A DNA stretch of 64,000 nt from contig JAAGOF010000055.1 of the NCBI GenBank assembly GCA_010645155.1, forward strand, positions 953,587 to 1,017,586, given 5' to 3'. The stretch comes from Tigriopus japonicus. Lineage: Eukaryota > Arthropoda > Copepoda > Harpacticoida > Harpacticidae. This document shows, in pieces, positions 45,866 through 57,236 of the stretch (the first letter of the stretch is position 1; each line of letters begins with the position of its first letter). A model generated the notes under the pieces. That model made no database searches, was not told the DNA's origin, and was given only the letters and a program-made list of their open reading frames with translations. The translations under genes and the position numbers were made by a program.

Positions 45866-48800
45866 ATGAGAAACACTCATGGCAATGGCATGGAGGAGGA
45901 GACATACTCCTCCGCAGCCTCTTCCCTAGAATCCCTACTATTCGTATCCCCAGACACGCCTTCTCTCAATCGAGTCCGGCCCGTGATTCCAGAGCTTCAA
46001 CGTCCTCCATATTTGGCTGATTCGTTCTTGGATTCACAAAAGACGAATGGGAATGTGACTAGCTCGTCGGACAATATTATCGGCTCCAGTTCTAGATGGC
46101 CAGAGACTTTTACCATCATGGATGAGGACGAGGAAGAGGAGGATATTATGGATGAGCCTGGTTTGAGGCAAAAATCAGGTACTTTCTGACGGCAAATTCT
46201 CGTTCATTTTGTTTGGCTAGGTTTAGGTCTGTGATTTCATTTCCAAAATTGTTTCATGTGCGTGAAATGGCTTCATTTGTGAATTATCGTTTATGTGCGT
46301 CGTCAACTTTGCGTTTGAGAACTGACCAAAGGCAGATGAAACCTTCGGCGATTTTTAAGTGGTAATTTACATAGGTGGGCATAGAGTTGTCAACTGATAA
46401 CTTCTTGTGCTATTTTTTTCTAGTTGGCAAGAAGTTGCTGATGCTTTTATAAACACGACCACTTGGTTGTTTTTCTTTTTTGGTGCATTGAAAAAGAAAA
46501 CATATTTAACCAGTTTTCCATTTCTTTTTTGTTCTGATTGAAAAAAAAAACATTAACCAGCGTATTTGCATCGTTCTCATTGATTTCCTTAGCCCGAGGT
46601 TTCGCCCTACTTCTATTATTCTTTTTAGATGTTAATTTCATTTGACACTTTTAGCTCAAAATGATAAAATTTTGTCTAATTACTTATTTTCTTTTGAACA
46701 CCTTCTTTGCGCTTCAAATAACAAAGGAAACTGTTTTGTTGACAGTGCCCACTTGTGTTTGCTTTGTGAAGTAGTTGTTGATTGCTGCCGTGGACAAATC
46801 ATGAAATGAACTCCTTTTACTTTCAACTTAAGCGAATCATCGCCATCAACCATCATCTGGACCTTGCGTCATCTGCCCTACGCATGGTTTTACTCCGTTC
46901 AAACCTCTCAAAGCACCTTGTACGTACATATACTACTGTATGTACAGAAAATGTACCTGCATTCGACGAACACTCACTTTTCTCGTAGTGCAACAAAATC
47001 CTGGGAGATTGGATATCTCGATTTGATTTGATTTCACACTTCAGAATGGGAGTTTCTCTTGCCTTTGACTGGGAAAGTGTGTGGACTATCCATGAATTAA
47101 GCATGGAATCCGAAATCTAAAGCCTTGGCGTGTGTGCCAAGCTCATGATATCCTGGGAAGTTTTATCATTGTCCGTGTGGCTTGAGCCAATTAGTCTTAT
47201 TTGGATGGAAGATCCTTTATCCAAATGGACACTCATCTGATCAAGCTAATTGACTTTTTGAGATTTCTTGTGGTTGTTGGTTTTGACTGGTTTATTTGAG
47301 GAAAGTTTCTTTTCTTGTTCATTTCTCCGGTGGTCTGCTTACTTTTGATGGTTTCTGTCAATATGTTACCAATGAGGCGAGTGCCAGACCACCCCCTATG
47401 TGATGAAGTATTGTTATCCTAAGGTTAGTTCCTCCCATTCAACAGTTGCTCCCAAACGACAGACCGGGGTTTAAAGAAAATCCTTGTTTGGCGAAAACTT
47501 TTATCCTCCGAAAGTGGCGGTGAATACCAAAGAGAGAAGAAGAACACGGGAGAGATTTCTCGTTTTCTCGACAACACGCTCCTGAAACTACTTCCACTCT
47601 TTGCCAAGTGTCTTTAGCTACACTGCGTTCATTTTCGGGACGGATTATCCTGACATTTCAAAGTAAGATATAAAATAACTTTATATGACAAGTAATTAAA
47701 GTGTCAAATCTCGTCGTATGTCGGGAGTAGAAGGCGTAAAATGAGATCCAATTGGACGAGTACATATGTGGCCATGGGGCCTAGTGTGAATGGTTGATCG
47801 TTTGGTCGTTGGAAGGCGCGCTCTTTGCTCGTCGAGTCTTCTTGTGTTCTGATTTCTGATTTTTTCCCGATTCTCGAGCGATAGTCACAGTTTGTGAATA
47901 ACCAGCGACAGGAGCGGTTAGAAGTAGAGGATGATCATACTCTTACTGAGAGTGTTGGTGATGAGCCCTGGGTGAATGGTGGAGGTGAGGTGAAAATTGG
48001 ATAAGACTCGGTCCTCTTTTTGACGGGATAAGGAATACGTAAAATGAGGCCACCAAAACGGGGGATATTCGCTTGGAAGCATTGGAACCTTTTAGTGCGA
48101 CTCAGGCAAAAAATCAGACTCGGAGTTGCATTGAAGTCCTCGAAAGCCTTTGGTGCGCCCAAATTCGATATGCCATTGGATTGTTACAGTGACTCAAGTA
48201 CCTTGAACCATTCCGCTGCCAAGCACAAGATTGCCATCAGGCCAAAAGATCGCCGAAGGCCTGCCAAGGCTTGGTCTAAGGCCCCATCCTCGCCTTCGGT
48301 GTGTTCAGTCAGTCTTTCAATGCAACTGACCTCGACCAATTCATGGATCGGAAGTGAGCTTAACTACTCGTCGTCCAATAGTCCCGAGTTCCTCCCCAGG
48401 AACGCCAATGTCACCTTTGGGTGCAGTTTGCCGAGCTCTTGGGAGACACACTCGGCAGTGTTTCCAAGTTGCTTTTCATCGTCCTCAGATAGCGGGAATC
48501 GAACGGGGGAATCGAGTCGGGCAAACAATGGTCACGAGCGGTTCCTCTCCTCCATTGAGCATTGGACCTTGGCCAATGAAGGGTTGAAACGTGCCATATC
48601 GAACCTCAATTTTACCATTCACCCGAATCCGACCCCTCAGATTTTCACCTCCAACTCGTTGGAGAGCATCTGCAGTGGTCTCATGAACTTTGAGAGCATG
48701 CCCAGTCATCTCAACTCTCTGGCAGAGAGTTCAGATTGTCTGTTGCTCTTCAGCCGTCATCCAGATCAAATCGAAAGTGAATCGGCTCAAGATGATGTAG

Positions 48801-50223
48801 GCTGTGGTAAAAGTACTTGTGACGGCGAGAAGAAAGTGCCCGTTGAGACATCCAACGAGATGATGACGAGCAAGCAAGATGAATTGGAGCACGTGAACGT
48901 CAAGGAAATGAGAAAATTGTTTCTTTTCACGCCAATGTCGCGAACAATCAGTCCAAGTTTTAGTGCGAAAAACACCAATGTCGGGTTTTTGGAATATGAC
49001 CACGATTTCTCCGAACTGCCCAGGTCATTTGTGAAATCTATTGTGATGAAATTTGAAAACAGCATGTCGTGTCCAAACTTGTGATCGTCTCCTTTTTATA
49101 GTTTAATTATTGTCCAAACAGATGCCAAAATACATGTATGCTAACTTGTCACGTCACTTAGTACATTTTTAAACCCTTCACATTCACTTCCTCCTTCAAA
49201 CCCGTGTTAGGTTTCGGAGAATGGGTCGACAAATTTGGACTTGGGAATCTGAGTATTTTCAGCAAAGGCATCCAACAACATCAACAAGAGCCACATGTTC
49301 CTCAGCCCTCGATTGAGCAGGGAATCTTTTCGGCGAAACGAATCTCAGCCACCATTGTCGGATATGAGATTCTTCATCATCAAGAGAAATACGCGGTGTG
49401 TTAATTTATTTCATGGATTGAGCAGGCAAAAATCATCTCCGAACTGAATATCCTTTCAGATCTTCAAAATCCGAGTTGATAATCTCAGTGAATGGAGCGT
49501 CGACACTGTCCCCGTTTGGCACATCTATCGACGATACTCTGAGATGTTAGCGCTCTTCCAGAAGATTCGAACCAGTTATCCATTGCACAAGCTCGAATTT
49601 CCTCCCCGGAAATGGTTGGGCAACCAGTTTGACCCTTTGTTCTTAGGGAGGCGAATCCAGCGACTTCAAGGATTTCTATGTAACATTCTTGATGATGCCG
49701 AGATTCGTGATCACGACATTGTCCGTCACTTTTTCTGCTTCGATGCCCCTCCTAATCGGACTTCGGCTCCCCTTGAATTCGACAGAGTAAGGAATATAAT
49801 AAAAGCTGAGGTCCTGCGGTAGGAATTTGATCTAGGTTTCAAGGATTTTGATCCACCCATAGGCAATCTTTGACAGTTTTGAGGAAGTCGTGCACGAATT
49901 ACGCGAACAATTGAGGGCCCGGGAAATCCTGGAAGCCACCACTCATGACCAAAGGGAAATGCTCAAAGAAAGAGATTTGGAATTGGATGTCATGCGAACC
50001 GAAATGGAGACGCTGCGCAGACAAAAGGACTCCTTATTGAAGGCCTTGGGGTAATCAAGTTTAATTGTGTGCATACACATTGAAAATTATTCAATCACTT
50101 CAATTCAATTTCAGAGACGACTCGAATGTGCTAACTTTGCCAGTGCCATCCTTAGGGCGTAGTTCTCTCCATAATTCCCGTCTATCCTTGGTCTCGCACC
50201 ATTCTTCGGTCCGTCCCTTTTAA
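45866..50223 (+). CDS. SNX16: Sorting nexin-16-like PX-domain protein (5 exons)
   Basis: Endosomal phosphoinositide-binding protein of the SNX16 type: PX domain followed by a coiled coil. Exons: 45866-46178, 49211-49395, 49460-49786, 49863-50050, 50115-50223, total 1122 nt (373 aa), all GT-AG with consistent phase. Exon 1 encodes a Ser-rich, acidic N-terminus (DEDEEEEDIMDE). The PX domain at about residues 142-265 shows ISATIVGYEILHHQEKYA, WHIYRRYSEMLALFQKI (the RRY phosphoinositide-binding motif), FPPRKWLGNQFDP and RRIQRLQGFL. Exon 4 is a Glu/Arg-rich coiled coil. Intron 1 is 3.0 kb and contains a separate same-strand ORF. AATAAA at 50348-50353 is a likely polyadenylation signal, so the 3' end meets the convergent Tan-like gene only 136 bp away. 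Confidence 0.9.
48044..49084 (+). CDS. Uncharacterised 346-aa ORF inside SNX16-like intron 1
   Basis: A single uninterrupted ATG-to-TGA frame of 346 codons on the same strand as the host gene. I do not recognise it. Residues 1-40 are basic (MRPPKRGIFAWKHWNLLVRL). The middle is Ser/Asn-rich and probably disordered. The C-terminal part has LFLFTPMSRTISPSF. No signal peptide, transmembrane segment, zinc cluster or coiled coil is visible. A frame this long in intronic sequence is unlikely by chance. It could be a nested gene, an alternative first coding region of the sorting nexin, or a retrocopy. No donor at its end fits the phase of exon 2, so I favour a nested gene. Confidence 0.5.
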   Translation: MRPPKRGIFAWKHWNLLVRLRQKIRLGVALKSSKAFGAPKFDMPLDCYSDSSTLNHSAAKHKIAIRPKDRRRPAKAWSKAPSSPSVCSVSLSMQLTSTNSWIGSELNYSSSNSPEFLPRNANVTFGCSLPSSWETHSAVFPSCFSSSSDSGNRTGESSRANNGHERFLSSIEHWTLANEGLKRAISNLNFTIHPNPTPQIFTSNSLESICSGLMNFESMPSHLNSLAESSDCLLLFSRHPDQIESESAQDDVGCGKSTCDGEKKVPVETSNEMMTSKQDELEHVNVKEMRKLFLFTPMSRTISPSFSAKNTNVGFLEYDHDFSELPRSFVKSIVMKFENSMSCPNL

Positions 50224-50359
50224 GAGATGGGACCATCTATTTTAGTACCAAAGGCAAAACAACGACAGGCAAAGCATTTTTAGGATTCTGTGTGTAGAGA
50301 GACCAAGTTAATTTCACCAAATTGAATATTCCTGAAAAGAAACGGAAAATAAATATATG

Positions 50360-53300
50360 CTAATACCATTCAAACATCCATGCTTCACCTATGACAATAG
50401 TTCTTGCTTGATCTTTTCCTCCCCCATCTCGAAAGAACGAAAACATGACGTCTGTTTGGTCACCCAAAATGGCTACCACGTTGGACACTGATTCAACACG
50501 TGGCAAGAGACCCAAAACAGCGTGACGGTGGTTGGAACTCCAAAGCGGCAAATGGTCACTTTGGGCTGCTTTCACTCGCAAGAACCTGGTAAAGAGGAGA
50601 AATTGAAAGAAAAGGAACTTGAGTTAAGCATATCAAAATCAGTTGTTATACTTGTTGCAATGAGTCAGGTATTCTCCAGGACTCAATGTCAGAACACTGA
50701 TTTGTGATTCCAAAGTTGTCTCGTTTGAAGGTGGTGCCACTTCTGCATTGTGGAACAATGGGGCACCCTCTTGTTGGCAAAAGATCATGTTGACAGACAT
50801 TCCATCTGAAATACCTTGGCCCTCGTCTTGAACGATCTCCATGGCATCGAACATGTTTGAACAAGTAAGCAGTGCACGACACAAAAAATGGCGTGCTGAA
50901 ATAAAATGCAAAATGCACAAAAATACTAGAAGTGACAAGACGCAAATAAATTATCAGCTTACGAGTTCGGTTGACGCTGATTTTGCCTGTGGAGATGGTG
51001 TTGATTGAAAATACCATTCCATGGTAGTTGTATCCCATAAATAGGCCTGGAAGCATACCGGGCAAGCAAAATGCCGAGAACTTCTCCTCAGACACACCAT
51101 AACGACCTCGGGGAGCGGCCTCTAAAATATGCGCCGAGACCACATATCCAAGATTGATGCTGTCTGGGCTGAAGTCTTGTGAGTGGCCAAGGAAGACCTG
51201 AAACCAAATATTTGTATGAACAAAACAATGATAATCTTAAAGTAAAAACAAAATTTTTGTCACCTACAGGGGTAGGTACAATTCCCCCTACCGTGAACGC
51301 GTCCTTTTTGGGTTCCCTCTCTTGTTCTCAAAATGAACAACTATCCTTCAGAGCTAAAGTCTCTAATCGCACAGCAAGCGTTTTTCAAGGAAGCTAAGTT
51401 GAGCTTCAAAATACCACAAAAGTGACACTCAGCACCAACTTGGGGTAAAAACAACTCTAGCTGCTTCTGCGAAATCTTTGGCCTAAATTTACGATCACTC
51501 AGCAAGACTTTTCGATTTTTCAACTCAACAATATCGTAGATAAACTCTAAAAAAACTCGAAATATGAAGAGAAATCAATTTCAAAATGGCACCAAGTTTA
51601 AGTTGAGGAAAGCCCTGAAATCAAGAGACTTTGCCGTTGTTATAGCTTCATCATGTGGTGATTTTTTAGTTTCGGTTCAAATTCTCATTCAAAAGTATTT
51701 GAAGCTGGATTTGGAAAACTGAATGGCATTTGGTTAGGATATTGGTAATTTTTGGCCACTTGTAGATATATTGGAAGAACGTTGTAAAAATTAGTCGTCT
51801 TCAACATTGAGCTGAAGTGGTGGCAGAATGTCGATTTCTTCTTCCTCTTCTTGTTTCATGGTATCGACAAAATGATTCAGTTCCAGGATTCGTTCTCTAT
51901 TTCTCTTGCGTTCTTTCTTCATGAACCGTGCCATAAAATCGTCTTTCCATTTCTGGACAGCAATCTGGAGCTTGGCCTCTTCTTCCAAAAGGAAATCCTG
52001 GTGACCATCGTGAAGCTTTGCCGCCAATTGCGACAATTGGTGATCATTGGTAAAAATGGGATCCTCCTTTTGAAACTGTTCCTCTTCACTAGACTCGACT
52101 AGCTCACTCAGTCGGCGATAATGCCTGGTATCCGCATCTCTGGCTGCAGCGAAGAGATCTTTGGCAGATTGAATGAAAAACGTCAAGTTTTTGGTCATCT
52201 CTGCCTCAAACTCGCTCAGGACCTGAAAAGAGAGTTTTGCAATGATTCCTTCTTTTTTCATTTGGGATCTAATCCTAAATTCCATACTTTTTCCGTCTGA
52301 TTGACAAGAATCACTTCCAAAGACATGATCTTGTCCCAGACTTGCCTGGTTCTGGCGCTGAAACGCTCTCGCAACCTCTCCGCTTCCTCTCTTTGCATAT
52401 CTGTGATCTCTTCTGCTTCTTTATTCTCCAGTACTCCAGCAAGGTCGTACAATTCGTCGACAATCTTATCCTTATCCACCATATATTGTTCAAGCTGGAA
52501 AATGTTCATTTTGCAAATTGTTAGCAAACTGGCAAAGACACAGGGCCAGAACTCGAATTACCTCGTGAATTGATCGCTCCTGGGCCATTTTCCTGGCTAA
52601 TGACACGCATTCTTCAAACATCTGTACTTCGGAGTCTCTCGTTTTTAGCTCTTCAAGTCCAACATCATGCAGATTATCCCCAATATCTACAATTTGAGTT
52701 CGAAATTTGGCTGCTAAGATTGCCAACTCTTCTGCTTGACCACAGTCTCCCAAGAGCTTGGCCAAGAGATTCTCTTCATCCTCATGTCGTCTCAAAATTG
52801 CCGAAATCAGCCATTCTCCTCTCAAGGCTGTAACAAAGGACGCCTTATGGCGTTGCTCAGCTGAGACAATATCTGCCGCTTTTCGGCTTTCAGTTAAGGC
52901 AATATCCTCCTGATTTTTGACTTTGAAAACCTCTCCTTGATGTTGAAGAGAGGCTGCTTCTCTCTTGGCCTTGGAGATGGCGTGGCATTCCAAGTATGCC
53001 AAATTGGGCAACATGGCTATGATGAAGTCTTGCCAATGAGGTTCTTCACAAAACGGGTTGTCCTTGACGCTCAAGGTTTTCAAGGCTGGCAGTCTTCTCA
53101 GGTAGATGATGTTCGTTTTACGATCACTGATCTGATTTTTACCGATTCTGAGAACCTTTAAAGCCCTGAGATGATCAATGTTCTCAATGGTTGATATCTG
53201 ATTCCCAAACAACGCCAACACTTCCAGTTTGTCCAAATAGTTGAGACCCTGGATTTGGCGAATGCAATTGAAGCTCAAATCCAGCCATGTCAAGTGGATC

Positions 53301-54389
53301 AAACACTCTAAACCAGTGATTTCCTCAATGAAATTGTTGTCCAAAAACAACCGGGTGAGCGATGTTAAATGCTGAAGGTTCTCTATCTTCAAAATTCGTC
53401 TGAACTCAATTCGAAGGGTTTGGGCCGTTCGAATTTCAAAGGCTCGTTTAGTACTGCGCTTGTTCGATTGAATTTCTTCCGGATTCAAATTCAAAGCCTC
53501 ACAAATAATTTGCATGTTTATCACGTTGGGAGATTTTTCTTCAGGAAGTTTCAATTTGGAAGATGGTTGATGCATCTCGCTAAAGGCACTCATTGTGATT
53601 GTTTGTGTTCTTTAACAAAAAGGAACGCCGATTGTTGCGTTGCTTTACCAGGTATTTATTCTATTTAGTTACCTCGTGTACCTGTGGAAAGCTCGAGGGT
53701 GCTTTAATTGGCGTAACATGAGAGTACAAAAACAACGAAGGATAAAGAAAGGCCATTAACGGGCGTTGGCCCACCATTAAATACCTTATTCTCCTGGTCG
53801 CAGCAAATGGTGGTGGATCCAAGCATTCCTCCATAAGGTTCCTTGCCACAAATGGATGAAATGACATCATCCACATGCATGAGAAACACCTACAATCAGG
53901 CACATACTGAATGCAAAGAATGCCCTCTTTGACTTGAAAACCTTATGAAGGGTCCACTTACCTTGAAAAACGGAACTCGAGCCCCTTGTGAGATCCCCTT
54001 GAGCTCATCCACAAAATGCGGAAATGTTTCCGTGGCATTCTGCAATAACTTTTCGTAGATCCGACGGACTTTGGCCGATTGGTATTTCTCCACCAGAACA
54101 TTGTTTAAATGCACATTCGTTGCCATGAACGTCTCAATATTGGCTTGAAATGTTCGTCCCTGAGGACAGAGACCCATCTCAATCACTTAAATAGCAAACA
54201 AAGAACTTTTAAACTTACAATGTCCAACCCGACTTCAAAGTGGGTGCCTCGGGTATGCAAAATCGGGATACATGTGCGTCTAGGCACATCTTCACACCCT
54301 GCCATAATGGTCTGCATGCGTTTTTCAAATGAAGGTGGCCTCTCACGAGGACTGAAGACACTGAGTTGTGAAGGAGAATGAATAATCAT
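50360..54389 (-). CDS. Tan-like acyl-amine hydrolase (Ntn-hydrolase, C45 family), 6 exons
   Basis: Resembles arthropod Tan, which hydrolyses N-beta-alanyl amines such as beta-alanyl-dopamine and carcinine, within the C45 (penicillin acyltransferase-like) family. Exons: 54389-54219, 54159-53962, 53889-53785, 51197-50963, 50895-50652, 50585-50360, total 1179 nt (392 aa). An in-frame stop lies upstream of 54389, so this is the first ATG. Motifs: PILHTRGTHFEVGLDIGRTF at the start of the fold, FLMHVDDVI, VFLGHSQDFSPDSINLGYVV, GLFMGYNYHGMVFSINTIS, PRHFLCRALL and SVNMIFCQQEG. Where Tan has its self-processing Gly-Cys, this protein reads MLGSTTICC (Gly147-Ser148). Intron 3 is 2.6 kb and contains the whole DRC3 gene. 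Substrate is inferred from family only. Confidence 0.82.
51791..53593 (-). CDS. DRC3: DRC3 / LRRC48-like, dynein regulatory complex subunit (3 exons)
   Basis: Leucine-rich-repeat subunit of the nexin-dynein regulatory complex of motile axonemes. Exons: 53593-52562, 52494-52288, 52222-51791, total 1671 nt (556 aa, near the family's ~520). Residues ~60-200 hold LRRs: LQHLTSLTRLFLDNNFIEEI, LIHLTWLDLSFNCIRQIQGL, LEVLALFGNQISTIENIDHL and TNIIYLRRLPALKTLSVKDN. A long coiled coil fills the rest, with ELKTRDSEVQMFEECV and a C-terminal KKERKRNRERILELNHFVDT matching the conserved DRC3 end. It ends in an acidic tail. It lies in intron 3 of the Tan-like gene on the same strand, with about 190 bp upstream to the host exon, so its promoter must be compact. 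Confidence 0.85.
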
Positions 54390-56427
54390 TGAAGTCCCAC
54401 AAGTGCGGATCACGTTTTCGTGAACCTTGTCGTTGTTGAATGAGGGTCATTCCAGGCTCAAACCGGAAGCGGGAACATCAGGCTTAGTTAGCCCGATATC
54501 GACATCTCAAAGGGATCTCGGAACTAAATAGCAGGTAACCAGTTTCAAAGGATGTATTGTTATTTGGTTAAGTACTTAGCTGATATTTTCAAGTCTTACG
54601 CCGACAAGTTGCGTGGTTCGTCTGACAAAAGAAAGTATTTTATGCATTGATGTGCATTGAGAATCTATTATTAGGGGGCCGATGGTCTTCTTGGAAGCTT
54701 CTTCGAAAACAGCTATTGATTTTAGAACGGCGTCTAGGAGAAAAACATGAAAAGAAGGGCGTTTTTGCGCATGAGCGAAGAATGAGACTCAAAAGTTAGC
54801 CAAAAACGAGAAAGGAATATTTTATAGCAATATTTCCTTGTTAGTACTTTTTTTGGTTCAATCAAGATTTGGCTTCTGCTCTGCTCAACCCAAGCAATCT
54901 CTCTCAAATGCAGATTTAGTTTCAACTGCGCTCTATTTTGTAATGGTTTCAACTCCAAAAGCCAGAAATGGTCCACATTTGTGGTCTTAGGACCCGCTTT
55001 TCCAACATTTGTTTTGTGGTTAATGTCTGTTGCACCTCCAAATACTTTGCCAGCCTTTTGATGACTTTCTTTGACTCTGGTTAAACCTTAATTTGGCTGC
55101 ATAAATTAGCTGAGGTGTGAATCGTCCAGTGGATTGTCTTGTTTCTGTGAATAAACTTTGAAGCATCAATTTTCAAAGCGGTTACTAATAATTTATATTC
55201 AAGCATCAAAAATGGGTTCCAGAGTATACTACCTCTGCACTCGCAGTACAAAAGTAATTATCTTGAACAAGTCAGTTCTTATTGAAGGGATTAGATGGAA
55301 GTTTGGTTGACAAATTTATAATCAAAAACAATTTCAATATACATTTTTTTCTCTTTCTTCCCAAACCATTAACCAGTTTCAACAAACAAAATATAATTAC
55401 ATGTTCATGGACACAATATGCAAATAAAAGTCACTTTCCAAAACATTTGTGGGCTTTGAAAAGCAACCAAGTTTATGTTAAATTTAAGGGAAGGTGAAAG
55501 CAATATTCGTTTGAATGATTGGAAATCGGATCAAATTTTGTTTCCATAAATGAACACATAAAAAAAATCACTCCTTATTTTTGTTTAGTCAGAAATCTTC
55601 ATGATACCTGCAAAGCGAGGAGATGGGAGAAAAATGAAGATTGGTGATCAAAGAAAACGCAAGAATTTGTCCTTTTATTCAAACGGCACCAAATTCCAGT
55701 AGACAGGAGAATAGCTTGTCAAGTATTATTGGTTGCAAATGCATTTTTCAGGATTTTCCTTCGCCGCAGTTGCGATTGAAATACAACGTAATACTCGTAA
55801 TATCTTAAGTCAAATTCCAAAATATTCGTCTCGTAAAAGCTCAAACACTCTTTTTCTCAAAATTTGTCTGTCTAAACTTAATCCTTTTGAGTTCTTCGTG
55901 TTGTTTAAATGTGCACATGATTCATGCTCTAATTAGAATTAATCGATTTCATGTGGCTAAAAAATATTCGGTAAGAATGCATTACCGCCATGACAAAATC
56001 AACACTTGCTCCTATGGAAACAAAACATCATTCAAAGAAAAGTGAAAGGCCAAGAAAGGTTTGGATCTAAAGTACATTCAATTCCATCCTTTTTAAAGGT
56101 CGGAAAAAGTTTGGAAAGAAAAGTTTCAGCAAATTGGACATCATTGTTACATGTCTCCTGCACATAGGTTAGTTAAAGCTTATAACTGTCGTTTTTGGCG
56201 CTTGATAAAGTTGCTTATCGATTTCTGTCCTCTTTCTGTCGAAGCTATCGGGAATTTGTAATGCGAGCTATGTGTTCCTTCATTTCTCAAAGTTAATTTA
56301 AACCAATAAAAGAGGCTCTCTCTCTCTTCTTGAACCTCTTGAATACAGAGATACTAAAGATCGATTTGTACACTTCTTCTCGTCCACTAGATCGTCCATC
56401 CCGTCTTCCGTTGAGGCTCGTTTCGCC
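54390..56427. other. Intergenic between Tan-like 5' end and small membrane protein
   Basis: About 2 kb. The 5' flank of the Tan-like gene is at the left. The rest is AT-rich with no recognised gene or RNA. ORFs of 60-80 codons here lack domain signatures. Confidence 0.45.
56302..56312 (+). promoter_or_regulatory. Candidate TATA-like element
   Basis: The motif ACCAATAAAAG lies about 120 bp before the ATG of the small membrane protein and is followed by a CT-rich stretch that could hold the transcription start. Position and sequence suit a core promoter, but this is only suggestive. Confidence 0.3.
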
Positions 56428-56736
56428 ATGAATTACCAAGGAGTCTCGACCCGCCGAGATCTGGTTTGGTGTGGGGTGGTCTTTTGGTTCCTGGTCACCT
56501 ACTATCCTTTGTTATCGATCGGCTTGGTGGCCAGCTTATTGGTATCCACTTACTGGGAGACCACCACCTCCAAAGTGGGTGTCATGGTCAACATGTTTCG
56601 AGGCAAGGTGACCAAAGGCAAAGGCTCGGATGGAAACTATCGACAGAATATCGCCTTGACGAACACCACCATCTCTGATAAAGAGGAGCCTCAAAACCAA
56701 AACGATTTGACTCGGAACATCAAGGAGCAAGTCTAA
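56428..56736 (+). CDS. Small membrane protein of unknown function (102 aa)
   Basis: Single-exon frame. I do not recognise the family. After a short polar start (MNYQGVSTRRD) residues ~12-41 are strongly hydrophobic (LVWCGVVFWFLVTYYPLLSI, then GLVASLLVSTYW), long enough for one or two membrane helices. The rest is hydrophilic and basic (FRGKVTKGKGSDG) then Asn/Gln/Lys-rich to the end. A compact, GC-richer coding region, a clean CT-rich 5' flank and AATAAA at 56821-56826 about 85 bp after the stop support a real gene. It is convergent with UNC119. It may be a membrane anchor or subunit, but nothing specific can be assigned. Confidence 0.6.
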   Translation: MNYQGVSTRRDLVWCGVVFWFLVTYYPLLSIGLVASLLVSTYWETTTSKVGVMVNMFRGKVTKGKGSDGNYRQNIALTNTTISDKEEPQNQNDLTRNIKEQV

Positions 56737-56820
56737 GGAACAATTGTCAGAGATATATATTTTTCTTTTGTGCATTTCAAAGATGATGTACACTGTGATG
56801 GAACACGTTAACAAAATGAT

Positions 56821-56826
56821 GAATAA
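56821..56826 (+). terminator. Polyadenylation signal of the small membrane protein
   Basis: AATAAA (within GAATAAATAAAC), about 85 bp after the stop codon at 56736. Confidence 0.5.
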
Positions 56827-57236
56827 ATAAACGGATCAAACGACCACATACGCGAATTAGGTTGTGTCTTCGAGGGTGACTCGAGAGACAAACGAAGAGG
56901 TTGTTGAATGATAACGATGATGTAGGAAACGTCAGAACACTTTGGTTGAATTGAGGCTTGATCACAGTTGTCTCGAGTGGAAATCATACCGAAGATAAAT
57001 TCGATCGAATGTGGGTTCCATCCATTGATAAAGGAAACGTAAAGAGGAGATCGACAAACAACTGAGTTGGAAATCCAAAACAAGAACTCATGCAGGGTAT
57101 TTGTATCGTTGGTTGACGTCACGTCAGAGAACAAGATGTGTGAAGGGGAGCTTTGGTTCGATGCTGGTTGGACGGAGGTTAAAGATAAAATTAATAGAAA
57201 TAGTAACCATAATAATGTTGATTTGAATAGTTTCCT

